Below the pieces are notes generated by a model. That model was given only the letters and a program-made list of their open reading frames with translations. It ran no database searches and had not been told where the DNA came from. From Gracilibacillus suaedae (GTDB lineage: Bacteria; Bacillota; Bacilli; Bacillales; Amphibacillaceae), in contig NZ_JAGFVL010000009.1 in NCBI RefSeq assembly GCF_017599345.1, positions 1 to 55,851 of the forward strand: 55,851 bases of DNA, read 5' to 3'. The position numbers and the translations under genes were made by a program. Positions 7,724-16,737 of the stretch are shown one piece after another (position 1 is the stretch's first letter; each line of letters opens with the position of its first letter).

Positions 7724-9318
7724 ATACATACGTCCTTTGTAAGAGACTTACGGTATGCTGCTGGTGTTTGACCGACATGTTTCTTAAAAACAGTACTGAA
7801 ATAAGCGGAACTAGAAAAACCGACTAAATTAGCTACATCAATAATCTTTAAATGTTGATCTTTTAGAAATTTTTTTGCTTCCTTCATCCGCCTCTCCACA
7901 AGATATTCACTAAAATTTTGTCCAACTTGAAGCTTAAAAATTTCTGATAGATAAGCACTATTAATATGAAATAATTCAGATAAGGTTGTTAAAGAAATAT
8001 CACTTCCATAATGCTGATCCAAGTATCGTTTTACACCATCAACAATGAGCTTTCCATCGGTTATACGTGTAGTACTTACCCGTTCAATGATTATACTTGC
8101 AAGCTGAATAAGATGATCCATCACTTTCTTTTGAGAATTAAGCTCCCAAATTGCTTGTTGGCTTTCCCAAATAAATCTTTGTGTTTGTGTCGTTTCCATA
8201 TCATATTTTTTAGCAATTGCGCCTAAAGAAAATAATATTCTGTTTGCTATGATGGAGAAAGATAACACAGATTGCTTATTTGTTTCACCTAGCAGCAATT
8301 CAAGTTCTGACTTAAACCGTACCAGGTTGGTTTGTTCAATAGCATTGGTTATTCTTTTTTCTAACTCTGGTGAGAAATCGGTAATTCCTTCTTTTTTCAC
8401 TGTTTCATCAATAACTTGCGAATGTGTGCCTAATTGACTTTGACTCCAAGACAGCAAGCTAGAAATATATCCCATTTTAAATTTGGTTAATCCTGTCACA
8501 ATATCGCCGATACCAATCACCGCTTCTAGCTTAAGTAAAGCTTTTACATGATGCTGAATTAACTTAACTAAACTAGACGGATTGCTGGAGTCATCTGTCA
8601 CTCTTAAAAAGTGCATCATATTTGTATAATTGGGGTCATAAAAAGAAAAGACACCTGATTGATTTTCAGCAATTTCCTTACACAACATCTGAAAAGTCAT
8701 TTGTAATTGTTTAGCACGATCAGAATACTCGATTAGATCCCGTACCTCTACTGTAATAAACTGAACTTTTACGTTTTCTCGGAGAAGACTGTGTAATTTT
8801 AATTGTTTTAACCTATCTCTAACAATACTATGCTGTAGCCATTCTTCTTTCACTAAATAAAGTAAATATCGTTCTTGCACTTCCTGTAATTGAGTACGGG
8901 CTAGCCTTTGCACTCTCTCTAATTCTAATTGTTTACTCTTGTCATTGTCTATTTCTTGTCTCATTCGTTTTAATACTTCTTGTAATTCGTCCGGATCTAC
9001 TGGTTTTAATAAATAATCTCTCACCCCTTCTTTCATGGAACTCTTTACATATTCAAAATCGGAATAACCTGATAATACGATAACCTTCATATTTCGTTCA
9101 TTTTCCTGGCACTGCTTTGCTAATTCAATTCCGTCCATTACCGGCATTCTAACATCCGTTAGTACAAGATCAATTCCATTTTCAGCAATTAACGCAAGCG
9201 CCTCTTTACCATTTACCGCTTCTGCTACAATTTGAAAGCCTTCCTTTTCCCAATCAACCTTCCAATGTAGTCCTTTTCGTACTTGCGCTTCATCATCAAC
9301 GATTATGACTTTCTTCAT
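7720..9318 (-). CDS. YesN-type response regulator (receiver plus AraC-type DNA-binding domain)
   Basis: Response regulator of about 532 residues. The receiver domain occupies roughly residues 1-120, with phospho-acceptor D55 in LTDVRMP, acidic pair VDDE near the start and K103-region motif LLKPVD. A long middle region follows, then a C-terminal AraC pair of helix-turn-helix motifs over about the last 100 residues, ending with the signature region VGFSSSAYFSTVFKKHVGQTP. The ATG at 9318 has GGGGAAAGG just before it, so the gene overlaps the 3' end of the kinase gene by about 23 bases, indicating coupling. It should activate fructan genes when phosphorylated by the adjacent YesM-type kinase. Likely targets are the repeat-bearing promoters at 5.3 and 6.3 kb. 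Confidence 0.93.
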   Translation of the reverse strand: MKKVIIVDDEAQVRKGLHWKVDWEKEGFQIVAEAVNGKEALALIAENGIDLVLTDVRMPVMDGIELAKQCQENERNMKVIVLSGYSDFEYVKSSMKEGVRDYLLKPVDPDELQEVLKRMRQEIDNDKSKQLELERVQRLARTQLQEVQERYLLYLVKEEWLQHSIVRDRLKQLKLHSLLRENVKVQFITVEVRDLIEYSDRAKQLQMTFQMLCKEIAENQSGVFSFYDPNYTNMMHFLRVTDDSSNPSSLVKLIQHHVKALLKLEAVIGIGDIVTGLTKFKMGYISSLLSWSQSQLGTHSQVIDETVKKEGITDFSPELEKRITNAIEQTNLVRFKSELELLLGETNKQSVLSFSIIANRILFSLGAIAKKYDMETTQTQRFIWESQQAIWELNSQKKVMDHLIQLASIIIERVSTTRITDGKLIVDGVKRYLDQHYGSDISLTTLSELFHINSAYLSEIFKLQVGQNFSEYLVERRMKEAKKFLKDQHLKIIDVANLVGFSSSAYFSTVFKKHVGQTPAAYRKSLTKDVCI

Positions 9319-11107
9319 CCTTTCCCCTCCCCTCATAGTTTATATTTAACGTTATCCGTGTCCCTTTATCTATTTCTGACTCTATCTGATAGGAGAATTG
9401 TTCCCCATAATATAACTGTAGGCGATCTAAGACATTTTTAAGACCAATACTGTTTCCGCTGCTTTCCAGTGTATTTAGCTTGGCTTTGTTATCGTCATCA
9501 TCTGATAAATGGTGAATAACATCTTTAGACATTCCTATCCCATCATCTTCTATAACGATTGTTAATTGATTAGATAGATAACTTATTTTTATATATACTG
9601 TTGCATGATTTTTGGCAATAAAGCTATACTTTACTGCGTTTTCAACTAGTGGTTGAATAATAAATTTAATAATTGGAAGATTTTTAGATTCTGGATCTTC
9701 ATCAATAGATATATGGAGTGCCTCTTCGTATCGAAGTTGTAAAATAGTTGTATAGTTACGAATATACTGAATCTCCTCACCTAATGTGACAATATTAGAT
9801 TTTGTGTCCAACGAATAACGCAACATTTTCCCCAAATATACACTGACATTCATCACTTCTTTATTCTTACCTTGAGCTGCCAATCCCCCCATAATTTCTA
9901 AGGTATTATTTAAAAAATGAGGATTTATTTGCAACAATAAAGCTTTATACTCCGCATTACGTCGACGAATATTAGCTTTATATTCATTATCAATTAAACT
10001 CTTTAACTGTTCGATTGTATGAGCAAACACCTGTAAAACATAACGGATTTCATTATTTTCTGATTTAATTGTTGGCATCATCTTCTTTGCACTATTAAAA
10101 TCCCCATTCTCTAAGTAACTCATTGCTTTCGTTAGCTCTCGAAGCGGATTGGTAATAGAAGATGAGAAGACAAATGAAGCAATAACGGTAATTAAAAACA
10201 CGCCAAAACTAAGTAAAAGCATACTTTTCTGAAGTTGATAAGGATGTGCAAACAAATCCTCTTCTGTCACTTCACTCATTAAAACCCAATCACCTACTGA
10301 TAATTGCTGATAAAACAATAAATAGTTTTCCTTATCGTCTTCTATTTCCAACAATCCTTGTTCAATTGGACTGTCTTTAATCTTTTCTAAAGAATTAGTA
10401 ACAATCCCTCGAGGTGTTTTTATTTCTCCTGTTAATACACTTTCTCCCTCTTCGTTCACGATAAACGTATTTCCTTGCTCGCCAATCTTTATCTTATCTA
10501 ATGCATTTTCAATCAATTCTGTTGAAAAATTAACCTTAATAACACCACTATCACCTAAGGAATTCATATCTACTAAAGGGATAAGGTGACTATTAATATG
10601 CAAATCTCGCATTACAGCTGACTGTTGATTCAAGTCTTTATGTGAACGTGTATATGTCTTATTATGATTCACAAACTCACTATACCAAGTGTTATCTTCT
10701 AAATCAGCATAATCTCCCCAAATCCCTTCCCCGTCATGTGTAAAGATGGACACTGAAATATCATTAGAGTTATTGACCATCATCGAACTTAGTAATCTGT
10801 TCAATTCATTTCTTACTAATAATCGAGCCGTGGTCAGTGTATCATCATCTTTTTGTTTTGTTTCTAATTGTAACCATTCCTGCGTTATCGGATTAACCAA
10901 CACTTGTTGTCCTACATCTTCAGCCTGCTTGGTAATGGAGTCAATATAAAGTGAAAATTGGTCCATCATCTCAACTGTTAATTCTTGCGTTTGATCTTTT
11001 ATATAAATAGTAAATAAACTAGGAATAACCAAAGACAAAACAAGAAATGGTATGGTTAATAAACAAGAAAACACTAGAAATAGCTTATTTCGTAATGAAA
11101 AAAACAT
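9296..11107 (-). CDS. YesM-type sensor histidine kinase
   Basis: Membrane kinase of 603 residues. A first transmembrane segment (about 9-31) and a second (about 295-316) frame an extracellular sensor domain of some 260 residues, likely dCache-like. A HAMP linker follows, then a His_kinase domain with phospho-acceptor H397 in LQINPHFLNNTLE, and a C-terminal ATPase domain with the N box in PLVENAVKYS and a glycine box IEDDGIGMS. In most relatives the phosphorylation motif has FLYNTL; here the tyrosine is asparagine. It is the first gene of the kinase-regulator-binding protein unit. The extracellular domain may sense sugar through the membrane-anchored binding protein encoded at 6392-7723; this is inference. 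Confidence 0.93.
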   Translation of the reverse strand: MFFSLRNKLFLVFSCLLTIPFLVLSLVIPSLFTIYIKDQTQELTVEMMDQFSLYIDSITKQAEDVGQQVLVNPITQEWLQLETKQKDDDTLTTARLLVRNELNRLLSSMMVNNSNDISVSIFTHDGEGIWGDYADLEDNTWYSEFVNHNKTYTRSHKDLNQQSAVMRDLHINSHLIPLVDMNSLGDSGVIKVNFSTELIENALDKIKIGEQGNTFIVNEEGESVLTGEIKTPRGIVTNSLEKIKDSPIEQGLLEIEDDKENYLLFYQQLSVGDWVLMSEVTEEDLFAHPYQLQKSMLLLSFGVFLITVIASFVFSSSITNPLRELTKAMSYLENGDFNSAKKMMPTIKSENNEIRYVLQVFAHTIEQLKSLIDNEYKANIRRRNAEYKALLLQINPHFLNNTLEIMGGLAAQGKNKEVMNVSVYLGKMLRYSLDTKSNIVTLGEEIQYIRNYTTILQLRYEEALHISIDEDPESKNLPIIKFIIQPLVENAVKYSFIAKNHATVYIKISYLSNQLTIVIEDDGIGMSKDVIHHLSDDDDNKAKLNTLESSGNSIGLKNVLDRLQLYYGEQFSYQIESEIDKGTRITLNINYEGRGKDEESHNR

Positions 11108-11278
11108 ATTCGTTCCTCCAAATACATATAGAACATTTTAAGCTTTATTAAATTAACAAATAAATTAATTTCACTGCTGATTATATCACGGGAAAGGTCC
11201 CTGTATAGCCTTATCTTTACTAGGTGCGACTTCAATCATCGGGGATAGGACAGTTTAGCGCCGAGATCAATTAATTTA

Positions 11279-11308
11279 GAAAAGGGAAGTCTACCAACCT
11301 CCCTTTTC
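11279..11308 (-). terminator. probable terminator of the levanase gene
   Basis: GAAAAGGGA (11279-11287) and TCCCTTTTC (11300-11308) form a 9-bp stem just after the levanase stop codon. The T-rich right arm is followed on the minus strand by AT-rich sequence rather than a long T run, so efficiency is uncertain. Confidence 0.6.
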
Positions 11309-11324
11309 AACCTATCGTTACCAG

Positions 11325-14300
11325 TTAATCTATTTCTGAAGATAATGTCCACTGCTGATATAATTGCGATGGATCATATTCCTGTAACGTTAATTCACCA
11401 GCTTCTGTTACTCCCATTGCTTGACTATTAAACACAGATATTATTGATACAGTTGCATTCTCGTTTTCTTTTATTATCCAACGTTGGTTATCATAACCGA
11501 GGTAATCATATAGCTGAATTTTATTCTGGTCCGTATCTAAATCGATTGTTTTACCATCTTCATTCCTTATTGAATAGGAGTCTTGTTCGTCTCCAGTAGG
11601 AATTAAGGTCCAATTTGTCAGCTTATCTTCTTTTCCTCCTGTAACCAATTCACCATTATTAGAACTAGCTGCATAGATGGTTCGTCCGGTATGAGGATTG
11701 ATAAAGGAAGTTTCCATTAAATCAGCTTCCTGCACATTACTAATTTTCACATTTTGATAAGTAGCTCGACCTCCGAATACATTTAACCCAAAGTGTCCAT
11801 CTGCAAAGTTACCATCTTTAACATCTATTATGTTCTCACCATCTACGTTAATTCGAATCTGTGGGCCATTTGCTTCAATTTTTACTTTGTATATTTTTCC
11901 AGGCTGAATAAATGCCGGAACTTTCCTGATAACCATATGTTCTTCAAAACGTCCATCCAATTTATAAAAAAGACGAAAAGCTTTCATATTAGGATCTAAG
12001 TTAAAATAATAGCCACTCCTTCCATCTTTACTTGCACGGAACAGTATGGATCCAGCTCCACCAGATTCATCAAGCATCATGTCTGCTTCGTATATAAAAT
12101 TCCCTCCACTTTCTTCTGCCATGTAATTAGCATCACTGTTATGCGAACCTCGAATCCCATCTTCCGTAGTTAACCAAGTAGAACCAGATATATCTGAGGT
12201 CCAACCTGTAAGATTTGTATGAAACTGACCATCGTATACGCTTACATTAATCTTCTCAGACACTTTGTTATCTGGCGTTGATGCTGTAATAGTTGCTTCA
12301 CCATCACCTACTGCTTTGATTACTGCGTGACGATTATTAGCAGATTCTATCTTTACGATATCAGCATTTGATGTCTTCCATCTTATTGGCTGCGTTCCAT
12401 TCTTTTTATTGCCAGCAATCGCTGCATCCACTGATTGGGTATCTCTAATATTCATCTCTATCTCTTTCGGATTCGTCACGATACTAGCTTCTTCATTTAT
12501 ATCTCGATTCCAGATATCATTAAGTGCATGGACTTTAAGCGACACTATCTTAACAGCGTCGTCTTCCGTATAAAAGTTAACTCCTCTACTCGTTGCTTTA
12601 GGAAAGATGACATCCGAAAATACTGATTTTCCATCGTTCGCAAACACTTCAATAGACGCATTATCCACAAAAACATTCCATTTAATGCGTTTATTTTCGG
12701 GTAGCAACGGAGCTTCATGTAAGGTAGTAAATTGATTAGAGAAATCGGTATAACCTGAATTGGACCGATCGATAAACATTAGATTATCTATTACGTTATA
12801 ACCGATCATCGTTTTTTCTTTTGTTCCCTCTCGAACTTGGAAACCAAACTCGGTTACGTCACTATTCGAAGGTATTTCGATCTCTGCTTCGATTTCATAC
12901 GACCCTTCATTTACTTTTTTCAATAGGTTGGAGGCATTATCAGGGTTTATACGTTTATTCTCTGCTTCAAAAACTGTTTTACGAATCGTTTTTAATTCTT
13001 CAACTGGTGATTGAGCAAGCCTTACCCCTTCAGTAGTTTGTACTAATCGTAATTCTCTTGGAATAGTAAGTTGACCTTGCCAGCCTTCTGTTGGAAAATC
13101 AAATGGGTAGTCCCAATTTGTCATCCACGCCATGGTTATACGACGATCACCTCGCATATTTGCAAACGACATCGATGCATAGAATTCTTTACCATAATCT
13201 GTTTTCAATACATCGCCAACAGGATTGTCATTGATGAATTTCCCATCAGGTGTTAGCTCTCCAATAAAATATTCTGCATCAGATCCTTCTGTACTCGGAT
13301 TTGCTCCTGTACTGATCATGAGAACCCATTTCTTTTCATCAGTTCCTTCGACTTGTAGTTCAAAAAAGTCCGGACATTCCCATACCCCGCCACGAATATA
13401 ATCACCATAACCAAAGTTATCTGTATGCTCCCACTGAATAAGATCTGTAGAAGTAAAGATTCGAATATGATCTCCGCCCGATACAACCATTATCCAACGA
13501 TCATTCGCTTCATCACGCACTACTTTCGGATCACGAAAATCCCATCCTCCTGGATCTTCGTCGCTTTTTCCCGGATTTTCAATTACAATCGGGTGTTCTG
13601 TTGAATATTCCCATGTACGGCCTTTATCCTTACTATAAGCAAGACCAATTCTCTGATTTCCATTGTGAGCATCAGGGTTAAAAGAAGTATAGTACGCTAT
13701 CAATCCTTTGCCACCAGAATCAGTAAAGAGTCCGGAATCATTATCTAAGTCTGCAACCGCGGATCCTGACCATACATGCCCAAAATCATTCCACGGCAAA
13801 GCTATAGGTAAATGCTTCCAATTAACTAAATCCTCACTAACTGCATGTGCCCATTTACCACCATCCTGGTGGAAGAGATGGTACTCACCTTCGAAATATA
13901 CAAGTCCATTTGGATCGCTGGCAGATCCCCGAGCTGGCGTATAATGATAATCCGGTCTATAATTTTCTTTGTAATATTCATTTGCTGGCACTACATAGAC
14001 ATCTTGAAAATAAGCTGTGCCTCTTAAAACCGTCAATCCTGTTAGACCATCCGTGTAACTATTATCTGTAACTTCTACTGCTGGCTCTGCATAGCCATCT
14101 ATATGCAACGTTATCCGCTCTTTATTTACTATTATTTCCAAATGGTGTTCGGTATTATTTTGTGATTTAAAACTTCGTGTGGATTTCCCAAGTACCGTAC
14201 CATCTGATTTTTGTATCTGTGCTTCCATTTCATCTCCATGTTTCATAAGTACAGCCTGATAACCATTCGTTCCATCTTCATTCATATGAAATGTTAGACC

Positions 14301-15110
14301 TGCCTCCGCTTGTTCGTCATCAAATGAAACATTACCTTCTAACACAAAGTCACTTGCTTTTGTTTCATATACTTTTTTAGCTAATTCGTTCACATCTGCT
14401 CGTCCTTTTAAACCTTTTATGTTTGGTTCCCAATTTCCTTCCTCAACTAAAGTTGAAGCTAAATTTGTAGTAAGATCACTCACTTTTACATTCTGAAATA
14501 ATGCAGAACCATTCCAAACATTTAATCCCAGATATCCATGATGATAAAGCGTAGCATTAGAATCTATAATTGGTGTATATTGATTTCCCCAAAATATCTT
14601 AATATTATCATCTACTACTTCTACCTTTAAATGATAGATTTCACCTTCCTGAATATTTACGTCAACTTCTTCATTTAATCTATCTTTATCACGAGCATCA
14701 CGTAGCCGAATAAGCCCTGCGTTTGGTACTATTTGAACCATATAAGAATCCCAACCATTTTCACCAGAGCGCAAAAGCAAGGTAGGATCTGCTGATTGGT
14801 CCAAAATTTTTATATCTGCTTCATAAGTAAAGTCTTCCGACTGAACACTCGAAACAGCCATTATATTCTCATTTGGTTCAGACGTGAGCTTTAAACCTTG
14901 TTCGGTGTCTTCAAGTGTACCTGCTCCATGTACTATCCAATTAGACAAATTTGTGTTTGCATTAATGATTGTAACCTCCTTATCTTCATTTGTACTCCCT
15001 GCTTTTTCTGTTTCCAATGCCTCCACATAGGTTAGTTTAGTTATTATTAGTCCTATTACGATTAAGAAAAGCAAGCGAAAAACAACTTTTTCATTAAATG
15101 CATGATTCAT
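11325..15110 (-). CDS. secreted multidomain GH32 levanase/inulinase
   Basis: Exported fructan hydrolase of about 1261 residues. An N-terminal signal or anchor covers roughly residues 9-32. Two concanavalin-like/DUF1080-like modules (about 45-215 and 235-375) precede the GH32 catalytic part (about 385-870). Its triad is D399 in SASDPNG, D527 in FRDPKV and E578 in VWECPDFFEL. Then come a BIG2-like Ig module (about 885-960), a third concanavalin-like module (about 965-1120) and a C-terminal ricin/beta-trefoil-like module with repeated W-x-(L/I) motifs (about 1125-1261). The start is ATG 15110 with AAAGGA 9 bases upstream; an in-frame TTG at 15134 is weaker. The usual WMNDPNG is altered to SASDPNG but keeps the nucleophile. 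No sortase motif is seen. It is controlled by two LacI-type operators. Levan versus inulin preference cannot be read. Confidence 0.92.
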   Translation of the reverse strand: MNHAFNEKVVFRLLFLIVIGLIITKLTYVEALETEKAGSTNEDKEVTIINANTNLSNWIVHGAGTLEDTEQGLKLTSEPNENIMAVSSVQSEDFTYEADIKILDQSADPTLLLRSGENGWDSYMVQIVPNAGLIRLRDARDKDRLNEEVDVNIQEGEIYHLKVEVVDDNIKIFWGNQYTPIIDSNATLYHHGYLGLNVWNGSALFQNVKVSDLTTNLASTLVEEGNWEPNIKGLKGRADVNELAKKVYETKASDFVLEGNVSFDDEQAEAGLTFHMNEDGTNGYQAVLMKHGDEMEAQIQKSDGTVLGKSTRSFKSQNNTEHHLEIIVNKERITLHIDGYAEPAVEVTDNSYTDGLTGLTVLRGTAYFQDVYVVPANEYYKENYRPDYHYTPARGSASDPNGLVYFEGEYHLFHQDGGKWAHAVSEDLVNWKHLPIALPWNDFGHVWSGSAVADLDNDSGLFTDSGGKGLIAYYTSFNPDAHNGNQRIGLAYSKDKGRTWEYSTEHPIVIENPGKSDEDPGGWDFRDPKVVRDEANDRWIMVVSGGDHIRIFTSTDLIQWEHTDNFGYGDYIRGGVWECPDFFELQVEGTDEKKWVLMISTGANPSTEGSDAEYFIGELTPDGKFINDNPVGDVLKTDYGKEFYASMSFANMRGDRRITMAWMTNWDYPFDFPTEGWQGQLTIPRELRLVQTTEGVRLAQSPVEELKTIRKTVFEAENKRINPDNASNLLKKVNEGSYEIEAEIEIPSNSDVTEFGFQVREGTKEKTMIGYNVIDNLMFIDRSNSGYTDFSNQFTTLHEAPLLPENKRIKWNVFVDNASIEVFANDGKSVFSDVIFPKATSRGVNFYTEDDAVKIVSLKVHALNDIWNRDINEEASIVTNPKEIEMNIRDTQSVDAAIAGNKKNGTQPIRWKTSNADIVKIESANNRHAVIKAVGDGEATITASTPDNKVSEKINVSVYDGQFHTNLTGWTSDISGSTWLTTEDGIRGSHNSDANYMAEESGGNFIYEADMMLDESGGAGSILFRASKDGRSGYYFNLDPNMKAFRLFYKLDGRFEEHMVIRKVPAFIQPGKIYKVKIEANGPQIRINVDGENIIDVKDGNFADGHFGLNVFGGRATYQNVKISNVQEADLMETSFINPHTGRTIYAASSNNGELVTGGKEDKLTNWTLIPTGDEQDSYSIRNEDGKTIDLDTDQNKIQLYDYLGYDNQRWIIKENENATVSIISVFNSQAMGVTEAGELTLQEYDPSQLYQQWTLSSEID

Positions 15111-15222
15111 CAACAAAATTCCTTTCCAAAACAAAAATTTATTCGAATTGTTGGTTAGCCATGTTGTTTTTAATATTCACCTCCTTGGTGTTTTTTGTTT
15201 TAACAAATTAACTCCAACCATA

Positions 15223-15240
15223 ATGTCAACCGGTTGACAT
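15223..15240. promoter_or_regulatory. LacI-type operator O1 of the levanase gene
   Basis: ATGTCAACCGGTTGACAT is a perfect 18-bp palindrome with the central CG typical of LacI-family operators. It lies downstream of the levanase promoter, 77 bp centre to centre from a second copy. The repressor at 15355-16326 is the most likely partner by position. Confidence 0.8.
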
Positions 15241-15277
15241 AATGGAACAATTAGGGTCTTACTGTAATGTAAAACCA

Positions 15278-15306
15278 ATAATATAGTAAGCGCTTCCACA
15301 TGTCAA
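15278..15306 (-). promoter_or_regulatory. sigma-A promoter of the levanase gene
   Basis: On the minus strand, TTGACA (15301-15306) and TATTAT (15278-15283) are separated by exactly 17 bases. The -35 box lies inside operator O2, so repressor binding would directly exclude RNA polymerase. Confidence 0.82.
15285..15298. promoter_or_regulatory. cre-like box in levanase promoter spacer
   Basis: TGGAAGCGCTTACT on the minus strand matches the cre consensus TGWAANCGNTNWCA at all but two positions. It falls between the -35 and -10 boxes, consistent with catabolite repression by CcpA. Confidence 0.5.
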
Positions 15307-15323
15307 GCGGTTGACATGTGGAA
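15294..15323. promoter_or_regulatory. LacI-type operator O2 overlapping the levanase -35 box
   Basis: TTCCACATGTCAA (15294-15306) and its exact complement TTGACATGTGGAA (15311-15323) flank the centre GCGG. The inner part differs from O1 by one base at the core. The longer symmetry suggests a stronger site. Confidence 0.78.
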
Positions 15324-15354
15324 AGACAAACTAATATTTAAACTATAAGAGACT

Positions 15355-16326
15355 TTATGTCGTTTTATTTATGAGGATATGAGGTGACAAAAAAGTTTCC
15401 CTGTGAAGTTCTTTATCGGGATGCTTAATAAGCTCTATCATTTGCGTTACAGCTGTTGAAGCAATGTCTTCTATTGGCTGCTTAATCGTAGTCAATTGTG
15501 GTAACAACCTGTTCACAGTGGAAGTGCCATCATAACCAACAATTTTCAGCTGCTTGGGCACTGAAATATTCATTTCCTTAGCAATTTGTAGACAGCTTGC
15601 TGCCATTAAGTCATCACTAGCAAAGATACCATCTGTTTCAGGATGTTCGTTAAAGATTTTTTTTATTGTTTGGATGATCTCTTCTTCATCAAAGGGACTT
15701 TTTACTACATATGTTATAGGTTTTTTAATTAAATCTTCGTATGCTTTTCTTCTTAACTGAGTTGGTGTCTCCAGTTCAGTAGGTCCATTAATATGAATAA
15801 TAGATTTACACCCACGTTCTATTAAATGTTGAACTGCCATTTTACCTCCTTCATAATTATCTGATCCCACGACTGGTATCGTCTCAGAAAGGTAATGATC
15901 AATGGCTACTATTGGAAGATTTGACTTCTTATACGTCTCCACACCTCGATTATATGAACAAACAATTATACCATCTACTTGGTTTCTTATTAGCATAATC
16001 GAATACGCTTCTTCTTTTTCCGGTTGCCCTAGACTGTTACATAAAATAACTCTATAACCCATCTCTGAGCAAATTCCTTCTATAGATAAAGCTAACTCAC
16101 TATAGAAAGGATTCGATATATCCGGAATGATCAAACCTACTAAATAGGTTCTTTTTTTATATAAAGATCTTGCTACATCATTTGGATAGTAATTCAATTC
16201 CTTCATAGCGCTTTCAACTTTTTGTTTTGTTTCCTCACTTAAATAGCCACGATTATTGATAACACGTGATACAGTGGTTGGCGATACACCCGCAACTTTA
16301 GCAACATCATTGAGCTTAATGGTCAT
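15355..16326 (-). CDS. LacI-family repressor, probable regulator of the levanase gene
   Basis: Transcription factor of 323 residues. The N-terminal LacI helix-turn-helix with hinge is clear (KLNDVAKVAGVSPTTVSRV at the start, LYKKRTYLVGLIIPD at the domain border). A periplasmic-binding-protein-like ligand domain fills residues 60-320. It lies directly upstream of the levanase gene on the same strand, and two perfect or near-perfect palindromes with a central CG sit between them, so levanase is the likely target. The effector is probably a fructan-derived sugar; this is inference. Confidence 0.92.
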   Translation of the reverse strand: MTIKLNDVAKVAGVSPTTVSRVINNRGYLSEETKQKVESAMKELNYYPNDVARSLYKKRTYLVGLIIPDISNPFYSELALSIEGICSEMGYRVILCNSLGQPEKEEAYSIMLIRNQVDGIIVCSYNRGVETYKKSNLPIVAIDHYLSETIPVVGSDNYEGGKMAVQHLIERGCKSIIHINGPTELETPTQLRRKAYEDLIKKPITYVVKSPFDEEEIIQTIKKIFNEHPETDGIFASDDLMAASCLQIAKEMNISVPKQLKIVGYDGTSTVNRLLPQLTTIKQPIEDIASTAVTQMIELIKHPDKELHRETFLSPHILINKTT

Positions 16327-16513
16327 ATATGTTTCTCCTTAAAAATAATGAATTATATACTACTTATCCTTTTTTATTAGATCATACAATGATTATTTGA
16401 GAGTGTAAAATATTTTAAGTGAGTTTTTTATTAACTGTTATTCGTTATCCACAAATTACGTTTCTAATTTGTTTTATTCGCATTAACTCTTATATTAGCT
16501 TCTGATGCAAGAT

Positions 16514-16675
16514 TTAATTCAAGTTGGGGATGTTTTTCGCCAAACAGCACAAGTTAGTGACAAACTGTTCTTGTGCATCATTTTCTGCGGCTAGTAACAT
16601 CACCCATTTACTTGAACTTTCATGCCAGAATACTTTTGAGCCTCTAAATCCCATCTCCACTTTCAAAATTTCATA
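16514..16675 (-). pseudogene. decayed fragment of a fifth GH32 gene
   Basis: An open stretch of 53 codons without a start contains GFRGSKVFWHESSSKWVML. This aligns with the FRDPKVFWYHPSNKWIMML block of the intact GH32 protein at 278-1720, but the essential RDP triplet reads RGS. The stretch is closed by TAA at 16514-16516 and by an in-frame stop just upstream of 16675. No other GH32 blocks are recognisable on either side, so it is a relic of a longer gene that once lay beside the present GH32 pair. Confidence 0.72.
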
Positions 16676-16737
16676 TTACTAAACCTATTCATAAGGAGGA
16701 AGCTTACCTTTTCTACTCCCTCTTTAATTTTTTATGG

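Noticed and set aside
15152-15175. possible leader peptide MANQQFE after AAGGAGGTG upstream of the levanase gene
   Set aside because: The ribosome site is about 17 bases from the ATG, too far for efficient use; no attenuator hairpin follows.
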